Under the pieces are notes generated by a model, which was not told the origin of the DNA, did no database searches, and was given only the letters and a program-made list of their open reading frames with translations. Positions 8,269 through 17,282 of a stretch of 64,000 nt of DNA are shown piece after piece. Made by a program: the position numbers and the translations under genes. Source of the stretch: Thermohalobaculum xanthum (GTDB lineage: Bacteria; Pseudomonadota; Alphaproteobacteria; Rhodobacterales; Rhodobacteraceae); assembly GCF_016623495.1 (NCBI RefSeq), contig NZ_JAEHHL010000008.1, forward strand, positions 232,702-296,701, written 5' to 3'. Position 1 is the first letter of the stretch, and each line of letters starts with the position of its first letter.

Positions 8269-9021
8269 ATGAGACTTGACGGCAAGACCCTGATCGTCAC
8301 CGGCGCGAGCAGCGGGATCGGCGCGGCCGCCGCCCGGCTGTTCGCGGACGAGGGCGCGCGGCTGGTGCTGGGCGCGCGTCGCGAGAACCTGCTCGACGCA
8401 GCCGCCGCGCAGATCACCGCGGCGGGAGGCCAGGCCCGCTGGCTCGCGGGCGACGTCGGCGACGAAGATTATGCGCGCGGCCTCGTCCGGCTGGCCGAGG
8501 ACGCCTTCGGCGGGCTCGACGGCGCGTTCAACAATGCCGGGATGGTCGGCGATCTCCTCCCCGCGCCCGATCTTGACAGCGCAACCTGGCAGGAGGTGCT
8601 CCGCACCAACCTGACCGGCGCCTTCCTTGCCGCCAAGCACCAGATCCCGGCGCTGCGGCGGCGCGGGGGCGGCGCCATCCTGTTCACTTCGTCCTTCGTC
8701 GGAACGACGCGCGCCGGGTTGCCCGGCATGGCGGCCTATGCCAGTTCCAAGGCCGGGCTGAGGGGCCTTGTCCAATCTCTCGCTGCCGAGCATGGCCACG
8801 AGGGGATCCGGATCAACGCGCTCCTGCCCGGCGGCACGCTGACCGCGATGGCCGGCGACGACCCGGCCGGGCATGACGCGATCGCGGCGCTCCACCCGCT
8901 CGGGCGCATGGCCCAGCCGGAGGAAATCGCGCGTGCGGCGCTCTTCCTCCTCTCCGATGACGCCTCGTTCGTCAGCGGCAGCGCCATGCTCGCCGACGGC
9001 GCGCTGTCGGCGCGGCTCTGA
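8269..9021 (+). CDS. SDR family oxidoreductase
   Basis: This 250-residue classical SDR has TGASSGIGAAAARL near the N-terminus for the dinucleotide loop, AFNNAGMVGD, a serine region at FTSSFVG and the catalytic pair in YASSKAGL. The C-terminus FVSGSAMLADGAL is typical of FabG-like members. It is paralogous to, but clearly distinct from, the divergent SDR at 7378-8124. The upstream GGAGACGCAACC gives a reasonable ribosome site for the ATG at 8269. It converges with hemF and is separated from it by nine bases. The substrate is unknown. Confidence 0.88.
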   Translation: MRLDGKTLIVTGASSGIGAAAARLFADEGARLVLGARRENLLDAAAAQITAAGGQARWLAGDVGDEDYARGLVRLAEDAFGGLDGAFNNAGMVGDLLPAPDLDSATWQEVLRTNLTGAFLAAKHQIPALRRRGGGAILFTSSFVGTTRAGLPGMAAYASSKAGLRGLVQSLAAEHGHEGIRINALLPGGTLTAMAGDDPAGHDAIAALHPLGRMAQPEEIARAALFLLSDDASFVSGSAMLADGALSARL

Positions 9022-9030
9022 GATACGGCC

Positions 9031-9921
9031 TCAGGGCCACTTCGCCACTGGCGGCAGGCTCATCAGCACGGCCTCCGGGTTGTGCCCGGTCTGGAGGCCG
9101 AACTGCGTGCCGCGATCGTAGACCAGGTTGAACTCGGCATAGCGCCCCCGCTTGACCAGCTGCCATTCGCGGTCGGCCTCGGTCCAGGGCTCGTGCAGGT
9201 GCCTCTCGGTCAGTGGCACGAAGGCCTCGAGAAAGGCGCGGCCCACGTCCTGCGTGAAGGCGAAATCCGCCTCCCAGTCGCCCGTACACAGGTCGTCGTA
9301 GAAGATCCCGCCCACGCCGCGCGGCTCGTTCCAGTGGCGGATCATGAAGTAGTCGTCGGCCCAGGCCTTGAAGCGCGGGAAATACCCGGGGTCGTGGCGG
9401 TCGCAGGCGGCCTTGAGCACACCGTGGAAGAAGGCCGTGTCCTCCTCGACCTCGACCATCGGGTTGAGGTCCGACCCGCCCCCGAACCACCAGCTTTGCG
9501 GGGTCCAGAACATGCGGGTGTTCATGTGCACCGCCGGCGTCTTGGGCGAGCGCATATGCGCCACCAGGCTGATGCCCGAGGCCCAGAACCGCGGGTCCTC
9601 GGCCAGGCCGGGGATCGACTTGCGCGCGGTCAGCGAGCGCTGCGCCTGCTCGCCCAGGCGGCCGTGGACGGTCGAGACATTGACGCCCACCTTCTCGAAC
9701 ACCCGCCCGCGCATCACGCTCATCACGCCGCCGCCGCCATCGCCGCCATCGGGCGCGGCGCGCCGGGTTTCCTTGCGTTCGAAGCGGCCGGGCTCCATAT
9801 CGGCATGAGGCCCTTGGGCGAGTTGGTCCTCCAGACGCTCGAAGGCCGCGCAGATATTGTCGCGCAACTCGGTAAACCACGCGCTCGCTCGCTTTTTGCG
9901 GTCGTCGAAATCGTCACTCAT
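9031..9921 (-). CDS. hemF: aerobic coproporphyrinogen-III oxidase
   Basis: This 296-residue protein is HemF, which decarboxylates two propionates of coproporphyrinogen III to vinyl groups with oxygen, giving protoporphyrinogen IX in heme synthesis. Diagnostic segments are RGRVFEKVGVNVSTV, NTRMFWTPQSWWFGGGSDL, FFHGVLKAACDRHDPGYF and FNLVYDRGTQFGLQTG. The family is cytosolic and homodimeric. I chose the ATG at 9921 (MSDDFDDRK) over an upstream in-frame start at 9999, because it fits the usual length and avoids overlap with the divergent ABC gene start. It is divergently arranged to the ABC exporter pair. Confidence 0.96.
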   Translation of the reverse strand: MSDDFDDRKKRASAWFTELRDNICAAFERLEDQLAQGPHADMEPGRFERKETRRAAPDGGDGGGGVMSVMRGRVFEKVGVNVSTVHGRLGEQAQRSLTARKSIPGLAEDPRFWASGISLVAHMRSPKTPAVHMNTRMFWTPQSWWFGGGSDLNPMVEVEEDTAFFHGVLKAACDRHDPGYFPRFKAWADDYFMIRHWNEPRGVGGIFYDDLCTGDWEADFAFTQDVGRAFLEAFVPLTERHLHEPWTEADREWQLVKRGRYAEFNLVYDRGTQFGLQTGHNPEAVLMSLPPVAKWP

Positions 9922-9998
9922 TCTTCTCGCCTCCGCGTGTCCGGCCAGTGTTAGGCTCCGCCGCGCATCCCGGGCAAGGCCGAAACGGAAAAGATCCA

Positions 9999-11864
9999 AT
10001 GCTGTCGAGACTGATGGACAAGGCCGAGCGGCTGATCGACCCCTATCAGCCCTATGACGAAACGGCGGAGTTCCCCAACCGTCTGCTGCCCTTCGTCTTC
10101 CGGATGCTGCGCCCGGCGCGCGGCGTGCTGGCGGTCTCGATGACGCTTGGCCTGATCTTCGCGCTGATCGAGGCGGCGCTCGCGCGGTTTGCCGGGCAGC
10201 TGGTCGACATCCTGACCAATGCCGACCCGGCGACGCTGTGGCAGGAGCACGGGAGCACTTTCCTGCTGATGGGCGCGGTCGTGCTGCTGATCCGGCCCGC
10301 CGTCCTGATCATCGAAACCATCGTCTCGGGCCAGGGCTACTACGCGCCGATGGGGGCGCTGGTGCGCTGGCGGACGCATCGCAAGATGCTGCGCCAGTCG
10401 CTCGGCTTCTTCTCGGACGACTTCGCCGGGCGGATCGCCAACAAGCAGGTCCAGCTGGCGCCGGCGCTCAACGACTCGGTCTACCAGGTCACGTCCGAGC
10501 TCTGGTACGCGCTGATCTTCTTGGCGGGCACCACCCTGATCTTCATCGAGACCGACGCGCGCCTGCTGATCCCCCTCGGGATCTGGTTCGCGAGCTTCCT
10601 CGCGGCCGCATGCCACTTCATCCCGCGCATCACGCGGCAGGGCAAGCGCGTGGCCGAGGCGCGATCGCGGCTCACGGGGCGCATCGTCGACAGCTATGCC
10701 AACATCCAGACGGTCAAGCTCTTCGCCCATGCCGAGCGCGAGGAGGAATACGCCCGCGAGGCGCTCGAGGACTTCCGCTGGACCTTCGCCGGGCAGACGC
10801 GGCTCTACACCCGGCTGCAGGTGGCGATGAGCCTGCTCTCGACGCTGCTGATCGGCGGGGTGATCGGCACGGCGGTATACCTGTGGCAGGGCAACGCGGT
10901 CTCGGTCGGGCTGATCGCCACGGCCGCGGCGCTGGTGCTCCGGCTCAACGGCATGGTCGACTGGATCATGGGCATGCTGACCATGCTGTTCCAGAACATC
11001 GGCACGGTCTACGAGGGGATGGAGACGGTGAGCCAGCCGCTGCGCCTGCGCGACCGGGCCGAGGCCAGGCCGCTGCGCCTGACCCAAGGCGAGGTGCGCT
11101 TCGAGGGCGTCGCCCACCACTACGGCCGGCATGGCGGCGGGATCGAGGGCATCGACCTGACCATCCGCGGCGGCGAGCGGGTCGGCCTCGTCGGCCCCTC
11201 GGGCGCGGGGAAGTCGACGCTGGTCAACCTGGTCCTGCGCTTCTTCGACCCCGACGAGGGCCGGGTGCTGATCGACGGGCAGGATCTGCGCGACGTGACG
11301 CAGGATTCCGTCCGCGCGCAGATCGCCATGGTGACGCAGGACACTTCGCTGCTGCATCGCTCGATTCGCGACAACATCCGCTACGGCCGCCCCGACGCGA
11401 CGGACGACGAGATCATGGCCGCCGTCGCGCGGGTCCATGCCGACAGCTTCATCCCCGATCTGACCGACCAGCAGGGGCGCCGCGGCCTCGACGCCTTCGT
11501 GGGCGAGCGCGGCGTCAAGCTGTCGGGCGGCCAGCGCCAGCGCATCGCCTTCGCCCGCGCGGTCCTGAAGGACGCGCCGATCCTGATCCTCGACGAGGCG
11601 ACCTCGGCCCTCGATTCCGAAATCGAGGCCGCGATCCAGGACGAGATCGGCGACCTGATGGAGGGCAAGACCGTCATCGCCATCGCCCACCGGCTCTCGA
11701 CCATCCAGCGCATGGACCGCATCGTGGTGCTCGACCGCGGCCGCGTGGCCGAGGATGGCAGCCATGACGAGCTGCTGGCGGCGAACGGCCTCTACGCCCG
11801 CCTCTGGGCTCACCAGTCGGGCGGCTTCATCGACGCGAGCAGCGAATCGGCGGCGGCGGAATGA
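9999..11864 (+). CDS. ABC exporter, fused membrane and ATPase domains (first of pair)
   Basis: This 621-residue half-transporter has six membrane helices (about 35-340) followed by a nucleotide-binding domain. Walker A is GPSGAGKST, the signature is LSGGQRQR, Walker B is ILILDEATSALD and the H-loop is in AHRLST, so the ATP site parts are all intact. It belongs to the type IV exporter group (lipid, peptide or drug efflux). The ATG at 9999 is preferred over an upstream in-frame start at 9948. Its stop overlaps the start of the second exporter gene (ATGA at 11861-11864), which strongly suggests a heterodimer made from one message. The substrate is unknown. Confidence 0.93.
   Translation: MLSRLMDKAERLIDPYQPYDETAEFPNRLLPFVFRMLRPARGVLAVSMTLGLIFALIEAALARFAGQLVDILTNADPATLWQEHGSTFLLMGAVVLLIRPAVLIIETIVSGQGYYAPMGALVRWRTHRKMLRQSLGFFSDDFAGRIANKQVQLAPALNDSVYQVTSELWYALIFLAGTTLIFIETDARLLIPLGIWFASFLAAACHFIPRITRQGKRVAEARSRLTGRIVDSYANIQTVKLFAHAEREEEYAREALEDFRWTFAGQTRLYTRLQVAMSLLSTLLIGGVIGTAVYLWQGNAVSVGLIATAAALVLRLNGMVDWIMGMLTMLFQNIGTVYEGMETVSQPLRLRDRAEARPLRLTQGEVRFEGVAHHYGRHGGGIEGIDLTIRGGERVGLVGPSGAGKSTLVNLVLRFFDPDEGRVLIDGQDLRDVTQDSVRAQIAMVTQDTSLLHRSIRDNIRYGRPDATDDEIMAAVARVHADSFIPDLTDQQGRRGLDAFVGERGVKLSGGQRQRIAFARAVLKDAPILILDEATSALDSEIEAAIQDEIGDLMEGKTVIAIAHRLSTIQRMDRIVVLDRGRVAEDGSHDELLAANGLYARLWAHQSGGFIDASSESAAAE
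11656..11710 (+). repeat. 55-nt exact repeat shared by the two ABC exporter genes (copy 1)
   Basis: This stretch in the H-loop coding region of the first exporter is identical to 13500-13554 in the second, in the same reading frame. Flanking positions diverge on both sides. Identity includes third codon positions over 55 bases, which goes beyond the protein conservation and suggests gene conversion or a recent duplication history. Confidence 0.8.
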
Positions 11865-13708
11865 AGTTCTTCGAGCGGCTCATCGACCCCTTTGCGCGCG
11901 CCGACGGCCCGCCGCCGCGGCAGGCGGGCCCCTTCGTGCGCTGGATGCTCAAGGGCACGGGCGGGCCGCTCGGCTGGTTCACGCTGGTCGCCGTGCTCCT
12001 GGGCGCGGCCGAGGCGGTGGCGGCGCTGCTGGTCGGCTGGCTGGTCGATCGCGCGGCGCTCGGCACGGCCGCGGACTTCTTCGACGACTACTGGCTCGAG
12101 ACGGCACTGATCCTGCTCTTCTTCCTCGGCGTGCGGCCCGTGCTGATGAGCCTCTCGAGCGGCTTCGTCAGCCGCGCGCTCGGGCCGGGGCTGTTCCTGC
12201 TCGGCACGCAGCGGCTGCATCACCACACGCTCGGCCAGTCGATGGAGTTCTTCAACGACGACTTCGCCGGACGCATCGTGCAGAAGGAGGTGCAGACCGG
12301 CCTCGCCCTCTCGGACGCCATGACCGAGAGCATCAACGCAGTGACCTACGGCATCGCCGCGGTGATCGGCTCGGCGCTGGTGCTGATCGGCACGGACTGG
12401 CGGCTGTTCGTGCCGCTCGCGGTCTGGGGCGTGTTCTATGCCTGGCTGATCCGGCGATACCTGCCGCGGATCCGCCGCCTCTCGCGCGCCAAGGCGGAGA
12501 CGCGGGCGGGCATCACCGGCCAGCTGGTCGACAGCGTCTCGCACATGCAGACCGTCAAGCTCTTCGCCCATGCCGAGCGCGAGGCGGCGGCGGCCGAGGC
12601 CGCGATGACCCGCCACTGGCAGACCGCGCTGGGCTTCGGGCGCGTCGTCTGGCAGTTCCGCACGCTGCTCGCCATCCTTTCGGGCGTGCTGCCGGCCGCA
12701 ATGATCGGCATGGCGGTCTGGCTCTGGAGCACGGGCGCGGCGGGACCGGGCGCGATCGCGCTGGCCGGGCTCATCTCGACCCGCCTCAGCCAGATGAGCG
12801 GCTGGATCTCGTTCACCGCGATGAGCATCTTCGCCAATGCGGGCGTGGTCGAGGACGGCATGCGCACGCTCGCGCCGCCCCATGCCATCACCGACCGCGA
12901 CGATGCGGCGGAGCCGGAGACGCTGGCGGGCGAGATCGCCTTCGACGGCGTGAGCTTCGGCTATGGCCGGCCCGAAGGCGGCGGCGTCAGCGGGCTCGAT
13001 ATCCACGTCCGGCCGGGCGAGAAGGTCGCGCTCGTCGGCCCGTCGGGCGCGGGGAAGTCGACGACCATCGCGCTCCTGCTGCGGCTCTACGACGTCGAGG
13101 CGGGCCGCATCGCCATCGATGGCATCGACATCCGCGACATCACCCAGAACGGGCTGCGCCGTCACATCGCCACCGTCACGCAGGAGGCGGCGATCTTCAA
13201 CCGCTCGGCGCTCGACAACATCCTCTACGGCCGGCCCGACGCGGGGCACGAGGCCGCCATCGAGGCAGCCCGGCGCGTGCGCGCGCACGACTTCATCCTC
13301 GACCTCGAGGATGGCAAGGGACGGCGCGGCTACCAGGCCCATCTCGGCGAGGACGGCGTCAAGCTCTCGGGCGGACAGCGCCAGCGCATCGCCCTCGCCC
13401 GCGCGGTGCTCAAGGACGCGCCCATCCTCGTCTTCGACGAGGCGACCTCGGCCCTCGATTCGGAAGTCGAGGCCGAGATCCAGGCCGCGCTCGAGGTCGT
13501 GATGGAGGGCAAGACCGTCATCGCCATCGCCCACCGGCTCTCGACCATCCAGCGGATGGACCGAATCATCGTGCTCGACGGCGGCCGGGTGGTCGAAAGC
13601 GGCAGCCACCCCGAACTGCTGGCCGAGGGTGGGCTCTATGCGCGGCTCTGGGCGCGGCAGTCGGGCGGCTTCATCGACGCCTATCCGGGCTCCGAAGCGG
13701 CCGAGTAG
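11861..13708 (+). CDS. ABC exporter, fused membrane and ATPase domains (second of pair)
   Basis: This 615-residue half-transporter has the same layout as the preceding gene. A membrane domain (about 25-330) contains QSMEFFNDDFAGRI, close to QSLGFFSDDFAGRI in its partner. The ATPase domain has GPSGAGKST, LSGGQRQR, ILVFDEATSALD and AHRLST. No degenerate site is visible, so either protein could also work as a homodimer. It starts inside the stop of the first gene. Its last 28 bases overlap the 3' end of the convergent trmL gene. Both exporters carry a conserved SYANIQTVKLFAHAERE / SVSHMQTVKLFAHAERE segment, showing common ancestry. Confidence 0.93.
   Translation: MKFFERLIDPFARADGPPPRQAGPFVRWMLKGTGGPLGWFTLVAVLLGAAEAVAALLVGWLVDRAALGTAADFFDDYWLETALILLFFLGVRPVLMSLSSGFVSRALGPGLFLLGTQRLHHHTLGQSMEFFNDDFAGRIVQKEVQTGLALSDAMTESINAVTYGIAAVIGSALVLIGTDWRLFVPLAVWGVFYAWLIRRYLPRIRRLSRAKAETRAGITGQLVDSVSHMQTVKLFAHAEREAAAAEAAMTRHWQTALGFGRVVWQFRTLLAILSGVLPAAMIGMAVWLWSTGAAGPGAIALAGLISTRLSQMSGWISFTAMSIFANAGVVEDGMRTLAPPHAITDRDDAAEPETLAGEIAFDGVSFGYGRPEGGGVSGLDIHVRPGEKVALVGPSGAGKSTTIALLLRLYDVEAGRIAIDGIDIRDITQNGLRRHIATVTQEAAIFNRSALDNILYGRPDAGHEAAIEAARRVRAHDFILDLEDGKGRRGYQAHLGEDGVKLSGGQRQRIALARAVLKDAPILVFDEATSALDSEVEAEIQAALEVVMEGKTVIAIAHRLSTIQRMDRIIVLDGGRVVESGSHPELLAEGGLYARLWARQSGGFIDAYPGSEAAE
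13500..13554 (+). repeat. 55-nt exact repeat shared by the two ABC exporter genes (copy 2)
   Basis: This is the second copy of the identical block described at 11656-11710. It encodes the EGKTVIAIAHRLSTIQ region of the second exporter. Confidence 0.8.
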
Positions 13709-14220
13709 GCCGCGCCCGGGCGGGCGGCACCCAGGCCGCCCAGCTGGCGCAGCGCCTCGGCCGCCGCGATCGCCGCTGCCATGCCGACGTTGAGCGAACG
13801 TGCCGCCGGCCGCATCGGAATCACCAGCCGCGCGTCGGCGGCAGCGTGGATATGCGTGGGTAGCCCTGCGCTCTCGCGTCCCATCACCAGGCAATCGCCT
13901 GGACGGAACGCAAAGGCGCCCAGCGGCACCGCGCCCTGCGTCGTCAGCGCGACCAGTCGGCCCGGGGGCCGGGCAGCCAGGAAGGCCGCCCAGGAATCAT
14001 GGCGCGTCAGTTCTACGAGGTCGGCATAATCCATCGCCTGGCGTCGCCAGGCCCGCGGGCTGAACGGAAAGCCGCAGGGCTCGACCACGTCCACGGGCAC
14101 GCCGAGGCAGGCGCCAAGCCTCAGGATCGCACCGACATTGGGGGCAATGTCGGGTTCCACCAGCACGATCCGGGGCGGCCGCGGTGGTTCAGGGGGATCA
14201 TTTGGCAAATTTTGCTCCAC
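13681..14220 (-). CDS. trmL: tRNA (cytidine/uridine-2'-O-)-methyltransferase TrmL-like
   Basis: This 179-residue SPOUT-fold methyltransferase should 2'-O-methylate the wobble nucleotide 34 of certain leucine tRNAs. Family signatures are IVLVEPDIAPNVGAILRL near the N-terminus, LTTQGAVPLG, VMGRESAGLP and IPMRPAARSLNVGMA, the last two forming the trefoil-knot SAM pocket. The family is usually about 150-160 residues; here a proline-rich N-terminal tail adds about 15. It is convergent with the second ABC exporter and the coding regions overlap by 28 bases. It is divergent from petA. Confidence 0.92.
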   Translation of the reverse strand: MEQNLPNDPPEPPRPPRIVLVEPDIAPNVGAILRLGACLGVPVDVVEPCGFPFSPRAWRRQAMDYADLVELTRHDSWAAFLAARPPGRLVALTTQGAVPLGAFAFRPGDCLVMGRESAGLPTHIHAAADARLVIPMRPAARSLNVGMAAAIAAAEALRQLGGLGAARPGAAYSAASEPG

Positions 14221-14350
14221 AAACGGCCTGCTGCGGCATTCTGCATCGCGATCTTCGCTGGACCGGCCCTCGCAGTCTGGCTAGTTAGAGGCCCATCCTA
14301 GCGGGCGCATGCGCGACGCGCATCCGCGCGTGCCCTGCCGACGAGACCAG

Positions 14351-14367
14351 CCCCGCACGTCGCGGGG
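14351..14367. promoter_or_regulatory. GC hairpin in the petA leader
   Basis: CCCCGC and GCGGGG form a six-pair stem around ACGTC, about 30 bases upstream of the petA GTG. It would lie in the 5' untranslated region of the bc1 message. There is no U-run, so termination is unlikely; a role in message stability is possible but not shown. Confidence 0.3.
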
Positions 14368-14397
14368 CGCGCATGCACCGAAGAAGGAGAGGCAGAC

Positions 14398-14961
14398 GTG
14401 TCTCACGCAGAACATCACGAGGAAGGCACCCGGCGCGATTTCCTGTACGTCGCGACCGCCGCGACCGGCGCCGTCGTCGCCGGCGCCGCGGTCTGGCCGC
14501 TGATCGATCAGATGAACCCCTCCGCGGACGTGCTCGCGCTCGCCTCGATCGATGTCGATGTCTCGGGGATCGAGGAAGGCACCCAGCTGACCGTGAAATG
14601 GCGCGGCAAGCCGGTCTTCATCCGTCACCGGACGGCCGAAGAGATCGAGGAAGCCCGCGGGGTCGCGCTCAGCGAGCTCAAGGACCAGAGCGCCGAGAAC
14701 GCGAACCGGCCCGGCGCTGACGCCGCGGACGAGAACCGCGCGCTCGACGACGAGGGCAAGTATCTGGTGATGATGGGCGTCTGCACGCATCTCGGCTGCG
14801 TCCCGCTTGGTGACGGTGCCGGCGATTTCGGCGGCTGGTTCTGCCCCTGCCACGGCTCGCACTACGACACCTCGGGTCGCATCCGCCGGGGCCCGGCGCC
14901 CGAGAACCTGCATATCCCGCAGGCCGCCTTCATCGACGACACGACCATCAAGCTGGGCTGA
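14398..14961 (+). CDS. petA: ubiquinol-cytochrome c reductase Rieske iron-sulfur subunit
   Basis: This 187-residue Rieske protein is part of the cytochrome bc1 complex, moving electrons from ubiquinol to cytochrome c1. The N-terminus holds a twin-arginine motif (TRRDFLYVA, 11-19) followed by a membrane anchor. The 2Fe-2S ligands are in CTHLGC (129-134) and CPCHGSHYD (149-157): C129, H131, C149 and H152, with C134 and C151 forming the usual disulfide. The start codon is GTG at 14398, supported by an AAGGAGA ribosome site seven bases upstream. It is the first gene of petABC, with 10 bases to petB. Confidence 0.97.
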   Translation: MSHAEHHEEGTRRDFLYVATAATGAVVAGAAVWPLIDQMNPSADVLALASIDVDVSGIEEGTQLTVKWRGKPVFIRHRTAEEIEEARGVALSELKDQSAENANRPGADAADENRALDDEGKYLVMMGVCTHLGCVPLGDGAGDFGGWFCPCHGSHYDTSGRIRRGPAPENLHIPQAAFIDDTTIKLG

Positions 14962-14971
14962 GGAGGCCACG

Positions 14972-16273
14972 ATGGGACATATTCCTCAGGAGCACTACGA
15001 GCCGAAGACCGGCATCGAGAAATGGCTCCACACCCGCCTGCCCGCGGTGGCGTTGGCGATCGATTTCATGAACTTCCCGACGCCCAAGAACCTCAACTGG
15101 ATGTGGATCTGGGGCGTCGTGCTGACGGTCTGCCTCGTCGTGCAGATTGTCACCGGCATCGTGCTGGCCATGCACTACACGCCGCATGTCGACCTGGCCT
15201 TCGCCTCGGTCGAGCACATCATGCGTGACGTGAACGCCGGCTGGCTCCTGCGCTACGTGCACGCGAACGGCGCGTCGATGTTCTTCATCGCCGTCTACGC
15301 CCACATCTTCCGCGGCCTCTACTACGGCTCCTACAAGGCGCCGCGCGAGATCACCTGGATCATCGGCATCCTGATCTACCTGGCCATGATGGCGACGGCC
15401 TTCATGGGCTACGTGCTGCCCTGGGGCCAGATGTCGTTCTGGGGCGCCACGGTGATCACCAACCTGTTCTCGGCCCTGCCGCTGGTCGGCCAGCCGATCG
15501 TGGAGTGGCTTTGGGGCGGCTTCGCCGTCGACAACCCGACGCTGAACCGCTTCTTCTCGCTGCACTACCTGCTGCCCTTCGTGATCGTCGGGCTCGTGGC
15601 AGTGCACATCTGGGCCTTCCACACGACCGGCAACAACAACCCGACCGGGGTCGAGGTCCGGCGCAAGGACCTCGCGACCGCCAAGAAGGACACGGTTCCG
15701 TTCCACCCCTACTACACGATCAAGGACATGTACGCGCTGGTCGTGTTCCTGATCCTGTTCGCGGTGTTCGTGTTCTTCATGCCGAACTACCTCGGCCACC
15801 CGGACAACTACATCGAGGCCGACCCGCTGGTGACGCCCGCGCATATCGTGCCGGAATGGTACTTCCTGCCGTTCTACGCGATCCTTCGCGCCATCACCTT
15901 CGACATCCTGTTCATCGACTCGAAGCTGGGCGGCGTGATCGCGATGTTCGGCTCGATCGTGGTCATGGCGCTGGCGCCCTGGCTCGACACCAGCCGGGTG
16001 CGCTCGGGCCGCTATCGTCCGCAGTTCAAGTGGTACTTCTGGCTGCTCGTCGCCGACTTCTTCATCCTGATGTGGTGCGGCGGCCAGCCCCCCGAGGGCC
16101 TCGTGCCGACGATCTCGCTGATCGGGACGATCTACTGGTTCGCCTACTTCCTCGTGATCCTGCCGCTGCTGGGGATCATCGAGAAGCCGCAGGCCGAGCC
16201 GGCCACGATCGAGGAAGCCTTCGAGGCCGAACACCCGCCGGCGGACAAGACCGCCGCGACCCCGGCCGAGTGA
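14972..16273 (+). CDS. petB: cytochrome b of the bc1 complex
   Basis: This is a full-length cytochrome b of 433 residues with eight predicted membrane helices, carrying the two b hemes and the quinol oxidation and quinone reduction sites. Recognisable segments are [35 protein letters not shown], and the Qo-site PEWY motif in [17 protein letters not shown]. The gene starts at ATG 14972 after an AGGAGG-like ribosome site. A longer in-frame extension that overlaps petA is rejected. It is co-transcribed with petA and petC. Confidence 0.98.
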   Translation: MGHIPQEHYEPKTGIEKWLHTRLPAVALAIDFMNFPTPKNLNWMWIWGVVLTVCLVVQIVTGIVLAMHYTPHVDLAFASVEHIMRDVNAGWLLRYVHANGASMFFIAVYAHIFRGLYYGSYKAPREITWIIGILIYLAMMATAFMGYVLPWGQMSFWGATVITNLFSALPLVGQPIVEWLWGGFAVDNPTLNRFFSLHYLLPFVIVGLVAVHIWAFHTTGNNNPTGVEVRRKDLATAKKDTVPFHPYYTIKDMYALVVFLILFAVFVFFMPNYLGHPDNYIEADPLVTPAHIVPEWYFLPFYAILRAITFDILFIDSKLGGVIAMFGSIVVMALAPWLDTSRVRSGRYRPQFKWYFWLLVADFFILMWCGGQPPEGLVPTISLIGTIYWFAYFLVILPLLGIIEKPQAEPATIEEAFEAEHPPADKTAATPAE

Positions 16274-16297
16274 GCGACAGGCGAGGAGAATACGAGA

Positions 16298-17134
16298 ATG
16301 CTTAAGTCACGCATCATCCCCGCCATGCTCGCGGCCAGCCTCGCCCTTCCGGGCGCGGCGCTCGCGGCCGGCGGCGAGACCCATATCGAGAACGTCGCCT
16401 TCTCGTTCGAGGGCCCGTTCGGAACCTACGACCAACACCAGCTGCAGCGCGGCTTCCAGGTGTTCAACGAGGTCTGCGCCGCGTGCCACGGCCTGAAGTA
16501 CGTGGCGTTCCGCGACCTGACCTCGGCGACCGGCCCCGCCTTCCCCGAGGAGCAGGCGAAGGCGTTTGCCGCGAACTACGAGGTGTTCGACCCCGAGCTT
16601 GACGACACGCGCCCTGCGCGGCTGTCGGACAAGTTCCCGCCGAACACCGCCGCCGGCGCGCCCGACCTCAGCCTGATGGCCAAGGCGCGCGCGGGCTTCC
16701 ACGGCCCCTTCGGCCTCGGCCTCAACCAGCTGTTCAACGGCACCGGCGGGCCCGAGTACATCTACTCGCTGCTCACCGGCTATACTGGCGAAGAGGTCGA
16801 GCAGGCGGGCACGGTTCTGTACGAGAACACCGCCTTCCCCGGCGGGCTGATCTCGATGGTCCCGCCGCTGTCGGAGGGTCTCATCGAGTACGAGGCCCAC
16901 TCGATGGGCGAGGGTGACGGCCATGGCGGCGGCGGCCACTACAGCTCGCCTGAGGCCACGGTCGAGCAGATGTCCAAGGACGTCTCGGCCTTCCTGATGT
17001 GGGCGGCCGAGCCGAAGATGGTCGAGCGCAAGGAAGCCGGCCTGCGCAACGTCCTGATGCTGATCGTGCTGGCGGTCCTGCTCTACTACACCAACCGGAA
17101 GCTCTGGGCGCCGGTGAAGGGCAAGGACCACTGA
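16298..17134 (+). CDS. petC: cytochrome c1 of the bc1 complex
   Basis: This 278-residue cytochrome c1 has a Sec signal peptide ending near ALAAGG (residues 21-26), a covalent heme site CAACH (60-64), and a C-terminal membrane anchor [21 protein letters not shown] glycine- and histidine-rich insert (GDGHGGGGH) lies before the anchor. It passes electrons from the Rieske protein to soluble or membrane cytochrome c in the periplasm. It is the last gene of the operon, and a strong intrinsic terminator follows 29 bases after the stop. Confidence 0.97.
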   Translation: MLKSRIIPAMLAASLALPGAALAAGGETHIENVAFSFEGPFGTYDQHQLQRGFQVFNEVCAACHGLKYVAFRDLTSATGPAFPEEQAKAFAANYEVFDPELDDTRPARLSDKFPPNTAAGAPDLSLMAKARAGFHGPFGLGLNQLFNGTGGPEYIYSLLTGYTGEEVEQAGTVLYENTAFPGGLISMVPPLSEGLIEYEAHSMGEGDGHGGGGHYSSPEATVEQMSKDVSAFLMWAAEPKMVERKEAGLRNVLMLIVLAVLLYYTNRKLWAPVKGKDH

Positions 17135-17162
17135 CCCCAACCAGCGGGTCGCGAGGATCAGG

Positions 17163-17194
17163 CCCCGCCCGGCACCGGGCGGGGTTTTTCTTTT
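17163..17194 (+). terminator. intrinsic terminator of petABC
   Basis: CCCCGCCCGG and CCGGGCGGGG are perfect inverted copies separated by CA, followed directly by TTTTTCTTTT. This is a textbook intrinsic terminator on the plus strand, placed between petC and aroC. Confidence 0.93.
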
Positions 17195-17282
17195 GCCCGC
17201 GATCGGCTATCGCCTGCGCATGGAGGCAACCCCCGCGCGCGGACGGGCGCGACGCGGTGCGGCGGCGCAGCGAGGGCAGGAC

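Noticed and set aside
9951..11813. 620-codon minus-strand open frame opposite the first ABC exporter
   Set aside because: It is a shadow of the plus-strand gene with no recognisable motif.
11810..13894. 694-codon minus-strand open frame opposite the second ABC exporter
   Set aside because: The plus strand has full ABC motifs; the reverse translation is low-complexity and unlike any family.
14948..16234. 428-codon minus-strand open frame opposite petB
   Set aside because: petB is certain on the plus strand; the reverse frame is rich in Arg, His and Asp without fold signatures.
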